The translations under genes were made by a program, and so were the position numbers. From WHSW01 sp963821025 (GTDB lineage Bacteria; Actinomycetota; Thermoleophilia; Solirubrobacterales; 70-9), in assembly GCA_963821025.1 (NCBI GenBank), contig CAWGCG010000004.1, positions 248,001-312,000 on the forward strand: 64,000 nt of DNA, read 5' to 3'. Every line of letters begins with the position of its first letter. Positions within the stretch are counted from its first letter, which is position 1. Of this stretch, positions 34,983 to 42,749 are shown piece after piece. The notes below the pieces were generated by a model. It was not told the origin of the DNA, ran no database searches, and saw only the letters and a list, made by a program, of their open reading frames with translations.

Positions 34983-35729
34983 GTGAGCCTCGGCCTCCCC
35001 GACGAAATCAAGGCCTGTCTGTTCGATCTCGACGGGGTGCTGACCCAGACCGCCAAGGTGCACGCCGCGGCGTGGAAGCAGATGTTCGACGGCTACCTGC
35101 GCGACCGGGCCGAGAGTCAGGGTGAGGCGTTTCGCGAGTTCGACGCACGCGCCGACTACGACACCTACGTCGACGGCAAGCCGCGGGCCGACGGCGTCCG
35201 CTCGTTCCTCGAGTCGCGAGGCATCTCGCTGCCCGACGGAGATCCCGGCGACCCTGCCGGCGCCGGGACGGTGGCGGGTCTCGGCAACCGCAAGAACGAG
35301 CTGGTGCTGAAGCTGATCGACGAGCAGGGCGTCGAGCCATACGAGGGCTCGGTTCGCTACGCCAAGGAGGTGATCGACGCGGGCCTCAAGCGCGCCGTGG
35401 TCTCCTCGAGCACCAACTGCCGCGCGGTCCTGCGCGCCGCCGGGATCGACGACCTGTTCGAGCAGATCGTCGACGGCCACGTCGCCGAGCACGAGGGGTT
35501 GGCGGGAAAGCCCGCCCCCGATACCTTTCTCGCGGGCGCCAGCGCGCTCGCCGTGAAACCCAGTGAGGCGGTCGTGTTCGAGGACGCGCTCGCCGGGGTC
35601 GAGGCCGGCCGCGCGGGCGACTTCGGCTTCGTCGTCGGCGTCGACCGCGTCGGCCAGGCTGCCGCACTCGCCGAGCACGGTGCCGACGTCGTCGTCAGCG
35701 ACCTCTCCGAGCTGCTCGAGCGGCGATGA
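34983..35729 (+). CDS. pgmB: Beta-phosphoglucomutase (HAD superfamily)
   Basis: 248 residues. Motif I LFDLDGVLTQTAKVHAAAWK (13-32) includes the two Asp (nucleophile and acid/base) and the cap-start His. A HAD cap follows, then VSSSTNCRAVL (motif II), GLAGKPAPDTFLAGA (motif III Lys) and VFEDALAGVEAG (motif IV). The protein turns beta-glucose-1-phosphate into glucose-6-phosphate, feeding products of GH65 phosphorylases into glycolysis. It overlaps the GH65 start by 4 bases (ATGA), strong support for a shared role. Confidence 0.88.
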   Translation: MSLGLPDEIKACLFDLDGVLTQTAKVHAAAWKQMFDGYLRDRAESQGEAFREFDARADYDTYVDGKPRADGVRSFLESRGISLPDGDPGDPAGAGTVAGLGNRKNELVLKLIDEQGVEPYEGSVRYAKEVIDAGLKRAVVSSSTNCRAVLRAAGIDDLFEQIVDGHVAEHEGLAGKPAPDTFLAGASALAVKPSEAVVFEDALAGVEAGRAGDFGFVVGVDRVGQAAALAEHGADVVVSDLSELLERR

Positions 35730-38074
35730 TCCGCCACGGGTCTTATGAGGTCGAGCCGTGGACGGTGCGCGAGCGCGCCCTCGACCTCGACGTCCTGCCC
35801 CAGTCCGAATCGGTCTTCGCGCTCTCCAACGGCCACATCGGCCTGCGCGGAAATCTCGACGAAGGCGAGCCCTGCGGACTTCCCGGCACCTACCTGAACG
35901 GCTTTCACGAGGGCATGCCGTTGCCCTACGCGGAGGCCGCCTACGGCTACCCCGAGTCCGGCCAGACGGTGATCAACGCGACCAACGGCAAGCTCATTCG
36001 CCTGCTCGTGGGGGACGAGCCGTTCGACGTCCGCTACGGCCAGCTGCGCAGCCACGAACGGGTGCTCGACCTGCGCGCGGGCGCCCTCTCGCGGACGGTG
36101 GAATGGGTCTCTCCGACCGGCCAGGCGGTCGCGGTTCGCAGCGTACGCCTGGTCTCGCTCGCTCAGCGGGCGATCGCCGCGATCCACTACGAGGTCGAGC
36201 CCATCGATCAGCCGCTGCGAGTGGTCCTCCAGTCAGAGCTGGTGGCCAACGAGCCGCTCCCCGACGGCGGCAAGGACCCGCGCGCCGCGGCGCTCGAAAC
36301 TCCGCTCGACGGCGAGCTTCACCGCGACCACGGGATGCGCGCGGTGCTCGTCCACCGAACCAGGGTCAGCGGGCTGCGGATGGCGGCCGGATACGAGCAC
36401 GCGCTCGCGGCCCAGGACGCGCAGTGCGAGAACCAGTCGGAGCCCGACTTCGCCCGGCTCACGGTCGCCGCCAAGATCGAGCCGGGATCGCCTCTGCGGC
36501 TGGTCAAGTTCATCGCCTACGGCTGGTCGGCGCAGCGCTCCACCCCCGCCGTGCGCGATCAGGTCTCGGCGGCGCTCGCCGAGGCAAAGCACACCGGCTG
36601 GGACGATCTGTTGAGGCTCCAGCGCGAGTTCCTCGACGGTTTCTGGGAGCGTGCCGACGTCCGCATCGAGGGCGAGGCGCGGCTCCAGCAGGCGCTTCGC
36701 TTCGGCATGTTCCACGTCCTCCAGGCCGGCGCGCGCAACGAGGGCCGGGCGATCCCGGCAAAGGGCCTGACCGGCTCGGGCTATGACGGCCATGCCTTCT
36801 GGGACACCGAGACCTTCGTCCTGCCGATGCTCAGCTACTCCTTCCCCGAGGCCGCCCGCGACGCGCTGCGCTGGCGCCACTCGACCATCGACAAGGCACG
36901 CGATCGGGCCAAGCAGCTCGGGCTCGAGGGCGCGGCGTTTCCCTGGCGGACGATCGCCGGCGAGGAGTGCTCGGGCTACTGGCCGGCCGGGACCGCCGCC
37001 TTCCACGTCAACTGCGACATCGCCAACGCGACCACTCGCTACCTGAACGCGGCCGACGACGACGACTTCGCTCGCGAGTGCGGGGGCGAGCTGCTGATCG
37101 AGACGGCTCGGCTGTGGCGCTCGCTCGGCCACCACGATGCCGCCGGGGCCTTCCGGATCGACGGCGTCACCGGCCCCGACGAGTACAGCGCGGTCGCCGA
37201 CAACAACGTCTACACCAACCTGTGCGCGCAGCAGAACCTGCTCGACGCCGCCGAGATCGTCAATCGCCACCCTGACGTGGCCCAGAGCCTGGGCGCCGAC
37301 ATCGAGGAGGCCGCTTCCTGGCGCGACGCCGCGAACGCGATCACGATCCCCTACGACGAGGCGCTCGGGGTTCACCAGCAATCCGAGGGCTATACGCAGC
37401 ACGCGCCCTGGGACTTCGACTCGACCCCGCCGGACGCCTATCCGCTCTTCCTTCACTACCCCTACTTCGACCTCTACCGCAAGCAGGTGATCAAGCAGGC
37501 CGACCTGGTCTTGGCGCTGCACGCGCGCGGCGACGCCTTCAGCGCCGAGCAAAAGGCGCGCGACTTCGACTACTACGAGCCGCTGACCGTGCGCGACTCG
37601 TCGCTGTCGGCGACCACGCAGGCGGTGATCGCGGCCGAGGTCGGCCACCTCGGGCTCGCCTTCGACTACATGACCGAGGCGGCGCTGATGGATCTCGATG
37701 ACCTCGAGCACAACTCGCGCGATGGCGTCCACATGGCCTCGCTCGCCGGTGCCTGGATCGTCGCCGTGGCCGGCTTCGGCGGCGCGCGCGACTACGACGG
37801 CGAGCTCGGCTTTGCGCCGCGGTTGCCCGAGCAGCTCACCCGGCTGTGCTTCCGGCTCGCGTTCCGCGGCCGCGTGATCGAGGTCGACGCAACGTCGAAA
37901 GCCACCACCTACACGTTGCACTCGGGCAAACCGCTGACGATCGCCCATCACGGCGAGGCGCTCGAGGTGACCACCGAGAAGCCGGTCAAACGGCGGATCG
38001 AGCCGCTCGAGCCGACCCCGACGCCGCCCCAGCCGGCGGGGCGAGGGCCGCTCGGCGCGCGCGGGATCGGCTGA
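35726..38074 (+). CDS. Glycoside hydrolase family 65 phosphorylase (trehalose/maltose-type)
   Basis: 782 residues, the normal size of GH65. An N-terminal beta-sandwich (SNGHIGLRGNLDEG, PGTYLNGFH) precedes an (alpha/alpha)6 barrel with GHAFWDTETFVLPML, FPWRTI and the general-acid Glu in GVTGPDEYSAVADNNVYTN (Glu near residue 485), then the phosphate-site region HNSRDGVHMASLAGAW, and a small C-terminal beta-sandwich. GH65 phosphorolysis of trehalose, maltose or kojibiose gives beta-glucose-1-phosphate, the substrate of the preceding pgmB. Sequence alone does not fix which disaccharide. The last 30 residues are Pro/Arg-rich. Coupled to pgmB by ATGA. Confidence 0.9.
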   Translation: MIRHGSYEVEPWTVRERALDLDVLPQSESVFALSNGHIGLRGNLDEGEPCGLPGTYLNGFHEGMPLPYAEAAYGYPESGQTVINATNGKLIRLLVGDEPFDVRYGQLRSHERVLDLRAGALSRTVEWVSPTGQAVAVRSVRLVSLAQRAIAAIHYEVEPIDQPLRVVLQSELVANEPLPDGGKDPRAAALETPLDGELHRDHGMRAVLVHRTRVSGLRMAAGYEHALAAQDAQCENQSEPDFARLTVAAKIEPGSPLRLVKFIAYGWSAQRSTPAVRDQVSAALAEAKHTGWDDLLRLQREFLDGFWERADVRIEGEARLQQALRFGMFHVLQAGARNEGRAIPAKGLTGSGYDGHAFWDTETFVLPMLSYSFPEAARDALRWRHSTIDKARDRAKQLGLEGAAFPWRTIAGEECSGYWPAGTAAFHVNCDIANATTRYLNAADDDDFARECGGELLIETARLWRSLGHHDAAGAFRIDGVTGPDEYSAVADNNVYTNLCAQQNLLDAAEIVNRHPDVAQSLGADIEEAASWRDAANAITIPYDEALGVHQQSEGYTQHAPWDFDSTPPDAYPLFLHYPYFDLYRKQVIKQADLVLALHARGDAFSAEQKARDFDYYEPLTVRDSSLSATTQAVIAAEVGHLGLAFDYMTEAALMDLDDLEHNSRDGVHMASLAGAWIVAVAGFGGARDYDGELGFAPRLPEQLTRLCFRLAFRGRVIEVDATSKATTYTLHSGKPLTIAHHGEALEVTTEKPVKRRIEPLEPTPTPPQPAGRGPLGARGIG

Positions 38075-38077
38075 GCC

Positions 38078-38530
38078 GTGCGCGTCGCGGTCGCTGCCGA
38101 CGAACGGGTCGGAGTCGCGGAGCTGGTGGTCGCCGAGCTGCGCCGCCGCGGCCATCAGCCGGTCGCTCACGGAGCTCTCTCGGACAACGAGCGAGACGAC
38201 TGGGCGTGGGCCAGCGAGGCGGCCGCTCGCGACGTCGCCGAGGGGCGCGCCGAGCAGGCGGTCGTCTGCTGTTGGACCGGTACCGGCGCGTCGATGGCTG
38301 CCAACAAGGTCGTCGGCGCGCGCGCCGCGCTGTGTGCCGACGCGGCGACCGCAGCGGGCGCGCGTGAGTGGAACGACGCGAACGTGCTCGCACTCAGCCT
38401 GCGGACCACGTCGGAGCCCGAGTTGTTGGAGATCCTCGACGCGTGGTTCGCACAGTCGCCGTCGGATTCCGCCGACGATCGCGCCAACGTCGAGCACCTG
38501 GGCGAGATCGAGTCAGGCGCCGCCGACTAG
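38078..38530 (+). CDS. RpiB/LacA/LacB-family sugar-phosphate isomerase
   Basis: 150 residues of the ribose-5-phosphate isomerase B family. The core VVCCWTGTGASMAANKVVG (about 65-83) is the RpiB phosphate-site and catalytic-Cys region. The nearby AREWNDANVLALSLRTT replaces the usual catalytic His of RpiB (HNDAN) with Trp. A group of actinobacterial homologues that I recall shows the same change, so this is a subfamily feature, perhaps with another substrate or mechanism. Start GTG 38078, 3 bases after the GH65 stop. It could isomerise a pentose or a keto/aldo sugar in the same pathway. Confidence 0.78.
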   Translation: MRVAVAADERVGVAELVVAELRRRGHQPVAHGALSDNERDDWAWASEAAARDVAEGRAEQAVVCCWTGTGASMAANKVVGARAALCADAATAAGAREWNDANVLALSLRTTSEPELLEILDAWFAQSPSDSADDRANVEHLGEIESGAAD

Positions 38531-38553
38531 TGGACCGCCGGGCAGCGATGCAC

Positions 38554-38586
38554 CCCAAACCGCCGTCTCGGGGACGACGTTTTGGG
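38554..38586 (+). promoter_or_regulatory. Stem-loop overlapping the RibD-like gene's ribosome site
   Basis: Arms 38554-38567 and 38573-38586 pair at 12 of 14 positions around a tcggg loop. The right arm runs into the gggaggg Shine-Dalgarno (38584-38590) of the gene starting at 38599, so the hairpin could gate its translation or end the upstream transcript. Confidence 0.45.
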
Positions 38587-38598
38587 AGGGCCCGGTAG

Positions 38599-39345
38599 AT
38601 GAGGCGGCTGATGCCCGACCAAGCCGAGGTCACGGTGGCCGAGCAGATCGCAGGGCTCGACCTGCTCTCCCCCGCGCCACCCGATCGGCCCTACGTGGTC
38701 ACCAACTTCGCCCTCACGCTCGACGGCCACGCGACGATCTCAGGACGCTCGGGCGAGATCGGCTCCGACGCCGACACGGCGATGTTGGTGGCCCTGCGGA
38801 CCCGCGTCGACGCGGTCATGATCGGCGCCGGGACCATGCGAGCCGAGCGCTACGGCCGGGTGGTCGGCGACCCGGCCAAGCGCGATCGCCGCGAGCGCGA
38901 CGGGCTCCCGCACGACCCGCTGATGGTGATCGTCTCGGGGCGCCTCGACCTCCCCTGGGACGCCCCCTTGTTCACCGAGGGCTTCGGCCGAGTGCTGATC
39001 GCGACCGCATCGGACTCCGAACCGCCCCCGACCGCGACCTCGGTCAGGTTGATGCGCCATCGCGAGCATGTCGACCTGAAGGCGCTGCTGGCGCACCTGC
39101 GCCGCGACCGGGGGGTGCGGGCGCTGCTGTGCGAGGGTGGCCCGCGGCTGCACGGCGAGCTGATCGCGGCCGGGCTCGTCGACGAGCTCTTCGTCACCCA
39201 CGCTCCGAAGCTCGGCGGCGGCGTCGGTCCCGGGCTGGTCGCCGGACTCGAAGAGGACGAGCGACCGCTCGAGCTCGCCTGGCTGCTCGCCGAGGAGCGC
39301 ACCGGCGAGCTCTTCGGCCGCTACCGGGTCATGGGCGCTGACTGA
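38599..39345 (+). CDS. RibD C-terminal / dihydrofolate reductase-family protein
   Basis: 248 residues. The fold is that of the RibD reductase domain: VVTNFALTLDGHATISGRSG (about 33-52), LRTRVDAVMIGAGTMRAERY (NADPH-binding), and the C-terminal LLCEGGPRLHGELIAAGLVDE. In riboflavin synthesis this domain reduces the ribosyl side chain; stand-alone copies often act on other substrates, so the role is not fixed. I chose ATG 38599 because gggaggg lies 8 bases before it; ATG 38611 is an alternative. It ends the 33.3-39.3 kb carbohydrate cluster. Confidence 0.82.
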   Translation: MRRLMPDQAEVTVAEQIAGLDLLSPAPPDRPYVVTNFALTLDGHATISGRSGEIGSDADTAMLVALRTRVDAVMIGAGTMRAERYGRVVGDPAKRDRRERDGLPHDPLMVIVSGRLDLPWDAPLFTEGFGRVLIATASDSEPPPTATSVRLMRHREHVDLKALLAHLRRDRGVRALLCEGGPRLHGELIAAGLVDELFVTHAPKLGGGVGPGLVAGLEEDERPLELAWLLAEERTGELFGRYRVMGAD

Positions 39346-39350
39346 GGTCG

Positions 39351-40034
39351 CTATCCGGCAGGCTCGGGGATCAGTCCCCGGGCGGCCGCGCGGGGCTCGC
39401 CCCGGCGCAGCATCCGCAGGGCGATGATCGTCGCTCCGAGAAGGGCGGCGACGCCGAGGCTCAACTGGACGCTGAGCAGGCCCTCTCGGGTCCAGTAGAC
39501 GTCCTCGAGCTGCAACAGCAGCGCCGACTCGTCGAAGGTGAGCCCGATACCGGCCCCGAACGGGACCGCGAGCGTCGTCTCCAGGGCCCTCGACTCGGTG
39601 ATCAGCCCGGCGGCGCCACTGCCGAAGGCGAGCAAGATCCCGGGGATGAAGTGGTGGATGTGGCGGCCGCCGACCTCGACGTTGCCCAGCGGCCACCAGC
39701 CGCCGCGGATCCCGTGGGTGGAGACGCGCATCACCACGACTCCGCCGAGGAACCCGGCGAGGATGTTGAAGAGGACGGTCTCGTGGCGCGGGGTCGCGTC
39801 GTAGCCCTCGATCGCGACCGCGACCGTGTCCTGGGCGGCGCCCCCGGCGACCGCGATCGCCTGTTCTGCGCCGTCGAGCACGCCGGCGGAGGAACCGGCC
39901 TCGTCGCTGCGCCGACGCGCAAGTCTGAGCAGCTCGCCGGCGACCACCGAGCCGGCGGTCGCCACCGCCACACCCGCCAGCCCGAGCGTCAGCCGGTCGG
40001 CGCTACGAGCTGCGCGGCGGCGGCGCCAGACCAA
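39351..40034 (-). CDS. Integral membrane protein with conserved His and Asp/Glu motifs, function unknown
   Basis: 227 residues, apparently four to five membrane segments (LTLGLAGVAVATAGSVVAGE, FNILAGFLGGVVVMRVSTHG, FIPGILLAFGSGAAGLI, TLAVPFGAGIGL, LSLGVAALLGATIIALRML). Polar residues in or beside them look functional: GRHIHHFIPG with three His, and FDESALLLQLEDVYW with acidic residues. I recall related unnamed membrane proteins in actinobacteria but no assigned function. The motif set suggests metal or lipid-headgroup binding. The start at the TTG (40034) is uncertain. It converges with the RibD-like gene over 5 bases. Confidence 0.7.
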   Translation of the reverse strand: MVWRRRRAARSADRLTLGLAGVAVATAGSVVAGELLRLARRRSDEAGSSAGVLDGAEQAIAVAGGAAQDTVAVAIEGYDATPRHETVLFNILAGFLGGVVVMRVSTHGIRGGWWPLGNVEVGGRHIHHFIPGILLAFGSGAAGLITESRALETTLAVPFGAGIGLTFDESALLLQLEDVYWTREGLLSVQLSLGVAALLGATIIALRMLRRGEPRAAARGLIPEPAG

Positions 40035-40045
40035 AGCGGTTCGAC

Positions 40046-41293
40046 CTAAAGCCGGATCAGGTTGGCGGCCGACAGTCCCCGGGTGGCGCCGCGGAAGTCG
40101 ACCACGAGAGGGGCGTCGGCGACGACGTCGCCGTAGTCGATCTCCGGGTGGGCCGTGATCACGCAGGCGAGGTCGCAGCTCTCGAGCCCGGCGCCGAGCT
40201 CGACCGAGGCGAGCCCGAGCTCGACGACCTCGGGCATGTGCGGATCGTGGTAGGAGACGTCGGTGCCGAGCTCGCGCAGCAGGTGGATGATCTTCAGCGC
40301 CGGCGCCTCGCGCAGATCGCCGATCCCGGCCTTGTAGGAGACGCCGAGGATGAGCACGCGCGAGTCGCGCGCCGGCTTTCCGACCCCGTTCAGCGCCCGG
40401 ACGATCCGCTCGACGCAGTAGTGAGGCTGGTGTTGGTTCACCTTGCCGGCGAGCTCGACGAACTCGGCGGGGAAGTCGTACTCGCGCGCCTTGAAGGCGA
40501 GGTAGAACGGGTCGACCGGAAGGCAGTGCCCACCCATCCCGGGGCCCGGCTCGAAGCTCATGAAGCCGTACGGCTTGGTCGCCGCCGCCTCGACCACCTC
40601 CCAGATGTCGATCCCCATCCGATCGCAGAGCGCGGCGAGCTCATTGACGAGCGCGATGTTGACCGAGCGGAAGATGTTCTCGAGCAGCTTGGTCATCTCG
40701 GCGGCCTCCGGCGTGGTCACGCAGACGACCTCGTCGCAGATCTCGGCGTAGAGCTCGCGGGCGCGCTCGCCGCAGGCTTCGGTCAATCCACCGACGACCT
40801 TCGGCGTCGTCTTGATCGAGTGGTCGGTGCGACCCGGATCGATTCGCTCCGGCGAGAAGGCGAGATGGAAGTCGCGCCCCGCCGCCAGGCCCGACTCCTC
40901 CAGGATCGGCTGCAGGCGCTCGCGGGTCGTGCCCGGATAGGTGGTCGACTCGAGCACCACCAGCTGGCCGCTCGCCAGGACCCCGGCGAGCGCCCGCCCG
41001 GCGTCGATGACATAGCTGAGATCGGGCTCGCGCTGGTTGGCCAGCGGGGTGGGCACGCAGATCGCCACCGCGTCGGTGCCCGCCAGCGCGGCGTAGTCGG
41101 TGGTCGGCGCGAAGCGGCCGCCGAGGCCGGCGAGCCGCTCGTCGGCGACGTCCTCGACCTCGCTGCTGCCGGCGGCAATCCGGGCGACCGCGCGGGCGTC
41201 GACGTCGACGCCGACGACCTCGTGGCCGGCCTCGGCGAAGGCGACCGCGAGCGGCAGGCCGACGTAACCGAGACCGATGATTCCGACCCTCAT
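40046..41293 (-). CDS. Nucleotide-sugar (UDP-GlcNAc/ManNAc-type) 6-dehydrogenase
   Basis: 415 residues, three-domain UDP-sugar dehydrogenase. N-terminal NAD site GIIGLGYVGLPLAVAFAEAG (4-23), then LVVLESTTYPGTTRE, SPERIDPGR, the VETE-like helix TKLLENIFRSVNIALVNELA, and the C-terminal NAD/UDP part with GGHCLPVDPFYLA (catalytic Cys). SYKAGIGDLREAPALKI is also typical. It oxidises a UDP-N-acetylhexosamine to the uronic acid, a step in surface glycan synthesis (WbpA/WecC/TviB group; the exact sugar is not decided). It starts inside the stop of the WecB-like mini-gene. Confidence 0.9.
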   Translation of the reverse strand: MRVGIIGLGYVGLPLAVAFAEAGHEVVGVDVDARAVARIAAGSSEVEDVADERLAGLGGRFAPTTDYAALAGTDAVAICVPTPLANQREPDLSYVIDAGRALAGVLASGQLVVLESTTYPGTTRERLQPILEESGLAAGRDFHLAFSPERIDPGRTDHSIKTTPKVVGGLTEACGERARELYAEICDEVVCVTTPEAAEMTKLLENIFRSVNIALVNELAALCDRMGIDIWEVVEAAATKPYGFMSFEPGPGMGGHCLPVDPFYLAFKAREYDFPAEFVELAGKVNQHQPHYCVERIVRALNGVGKPARDSRVLILGVSYKAGIGDLREAPALKIIHLLRELGTDVSYHDPHMPEVVELGLASVELGAGLESCDLACVITAHPEIDYGDVVADAPLVVDFRGATRGLSAANLIRL

Positions 41294-41565
41294 GGCGGTC
41301 CAGTGTAGGTACCGGCGAGCTGGGCGATCAGGCGCCCGTTGGCGCTCGTTGGTTCGCTTGCGCTGGGGCGCGCGGCGACCTCGATCCCGAGCTTGGTCGC
41401 AACCAGGGTCGCCGCCAGGGCCGCGTCGGAGTCGTCGTCGAGGACGACGAGCTCGGGTCGCACGCTCTCAAACCGCTGCTCGAAGGCGGTTAGCGCCGTC
41501 GCCAGCGCAGCGCTCGAGCCCGGATCATCAGCCGGTGGCGGTTGCGCAGAAACGAACTCGGTCAT
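41290..41565 (-). CDS. Mini UDP-GlcNAc 2-epimerase-like (WecB) protein, truncated
   Basis: 91 residues. The stretch LTAFEQRFESVRPELVVLDD, then DSDAALAATLVATKLGIEVA aligns with the WecB region that runs from the helix before the UDP-sugar site (EKERPDLVLVQGDT-like) to the following strand. The conserved HVEAGLR loop is missing and the tail SANGRLIAQLAGTYTGPP resembles the next WecB segment (EANRRLTGALAALHFAPT-like). The N-terminal FVSAQPPPADDPGSSAALAT is unrelated low complexity. It is far too short for an epimerase, yet its stop overlaps the dehydrogenase start (ATGA), so translation is coupled. Either a decayed remnant kept for coupling, or a small accessory protein. Confidence 0.55.
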   Translation of the reverse strand: MTEFVSAQPPPADDPGSSAALATALTAFEQRFESVRPELVVLDDDSDAALAATLVATKLGIEVAARPSASEPTSANGRLIAQLAGTYTGPP

Positions 41566-41846
41566 CCAGGGTCAACACCTACCAATCCGGTCAACAAAAT
41601 GGCTCGACAACTGGACCTTTACGCCGTCGATGCCGATATTCTCCCCGATCATGAAGCGGTTGCTCACCCCCTGGTCGTTGGGCGTGAGCGCTGCGCGCCA
41701 CCTCGCCTGGTACCTGAGCTATCAGGTCAGCGGCGAGACGCGCCCGCGCCGCTAGCCCGAGCCTCCGCTGGGCCCGAAGCGCCCGCAATCTGCGAGTTCG
41801 ACGACTTCGCGAGCCGCCCGTCGATCGCCATCCGGGGACAGCGGGT
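41566..41846. other. 281-base intergenic stretch with a possible 34-residue ORF
   Basis: The left part (41566-41650) is less GC-rich than its surroundings and probably holds the promoter of the WecB-like gene on the minus strand. Between 41651 and 41755 a plus-strand ORF reads MKRLLTPWSLGVSAARHLAW and ends with ETRPRR and TAG; it lacks a Shine-Dalgarno, so I do not call it a gene. The remaining bases up to the -10 of the next gene show nothing I can identify. Confidence 0.35.
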
Positions 41847-41852
41847 TAGCCT
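41847..41852 (+). promoter_or_regulatory. Putative -10 box of the alpha/beta hydrolase gene
   Basis: TAGCCT ends 7 bases before the ATG at 41860, the leaderless arrangement. Confidence 0.42.
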
Positions 41853-41859
41853 CCCGGCG

Positions 41860-42738
41860 ATGGAGCACCAAGCGCTGATCGTGAGCACCGAGGACGGGCG
41901 ACGGCTGCAGGCAACCGTCGCCGGTCCCGCGGGCGGCGAGCTCGTTCTCCTCCACCACGGGACCCCGGGGGCGGGGCGCGAGATCTGGCCCGCGAACCTT
42001 GCCAGCGCAGCGGAGCGCGGCCTTCGCCTGGCCGGCTATTCGAGACCCGGGTACGGCGACTCCGATCGAGCCGAGGGCCGAACCGTCGCCGACTGCGTGG
42101 CCGACGCTGCCGCGGTCGCAGACGCGGTCGGTGCCGAGCGTTTCTTCACCATCGGCGGCTCCGGCGGCGGCCCGCATGCGCTCGCCTGCGCCGCCTTGCT
42201 CCCCGGCCGGGTGATCGCCGCGGCGACGATAGCCGCCGTGGCCCCGGCCGACGCCGAGGGGCTCGACTGGCTCGCCGGGATGGGGGCCGAGAACGTCGCC
42301 GAGCTGACCGCCGCGCGTGCCGGTCCGACCGAGCTCGAGCGCTTCATCGACGGTTTCGCCGAGCAGTTGGCGTCGATCAGCGGCGCTCAGGTCCTCGACG
42401 CGCTCGGCGACCTCGCCTCGGAGCCCGACGCCGCCGTGCTCACCGGCGAATATGCGGAGTTCGCGGCCGCCGGGATGCGCGAGGCTCTGCGAACCGGGAT
42501 CTGGGGGTGGTTCGACGACGATCGTGCCTTGATCACCGAGTGGGGCTTCGACCCTGGCTCGATCGAGGTCCCGGTAACGCTCTGGCAGGGCCTTCAGGAT
42601 CGGATGGTGCCGGCGGCGCACGGCGAGTGGCTGGCCGCGCACGTTGCCGGGGCGCGCTCACACCTGCTCGCCGAGCACGGCCACATCTCGCTCAGCCTCG
42701 CCAACTTCGGCGAGATCCTCGACCAGCTGCGCGGCTGA
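41860..42738 (+). CDS. Alpha/beta-hydrolase fold protein
   Basis: 292 residues. Oxyanion-hole HHGTPGAGR (about 38-46), followed by YSRPGYGDSDRAEGRTVADC, nucleophile elbow TIGGSGGGPHAL (GxSxG with Ser), and C-terminal IEVPVTLWQGLQDRMVPAAH (Asp) and LLAEHGHISLS (His). This catalytic order and the GGSGGGPHAL elbow match actinobacterial hydrolases annotated as alpha/beta hydrolases of unknown specificity. The start ATG 41860 follows a -10 box. It converges with a small secreted protein at a shared palindrome. Confidence 0.86.
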   Translation: MEHQALIVSTEDGRRLQATVAGPAGGELVLLHHGTPGAGREIWPANLASAAERGLRLAGYSRPGYGDSDRAEGRTVADCVADAAAVADAVGAERFFTIGGSGGGPHALACAALLPGRVIAAATIAAVAPADAEGLDWLAGMGAENVAELTAARAGPTELERFIDGFAEQLASISGAQVLDALGDLASEPDAAVLTGEYAEFAAAGMREALRTGIWGWFDDDRALITEWGFDPGSIEVPVTLWQGLQDRMVPAAHGEWLAAHVAGARSHLLAEHGHISLSLANFGEILDQLRG

Positions 42739-42749
42739 GCTCTCAGCCG
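42732..42749. terminator. Palindrome holding both stop codons of convergent genes
   Basis: cggctga (42732-42738) and tcagccg (42743-42749) are perfect inverted copies around a 4-base loop. The left arm ends with the hydrolase TGA and the right arm carries the minus-strand TGA of the small protein. Confidence 0.55.

Noticed and set aside
41651..41755. 34-residue ORF (MKRLLTPWSLGVSAARHLAW...) as a gene
   Set aside because: No Shine-Dalgarno, no -10 at the right distance and no recognisable pattern; too short to support.
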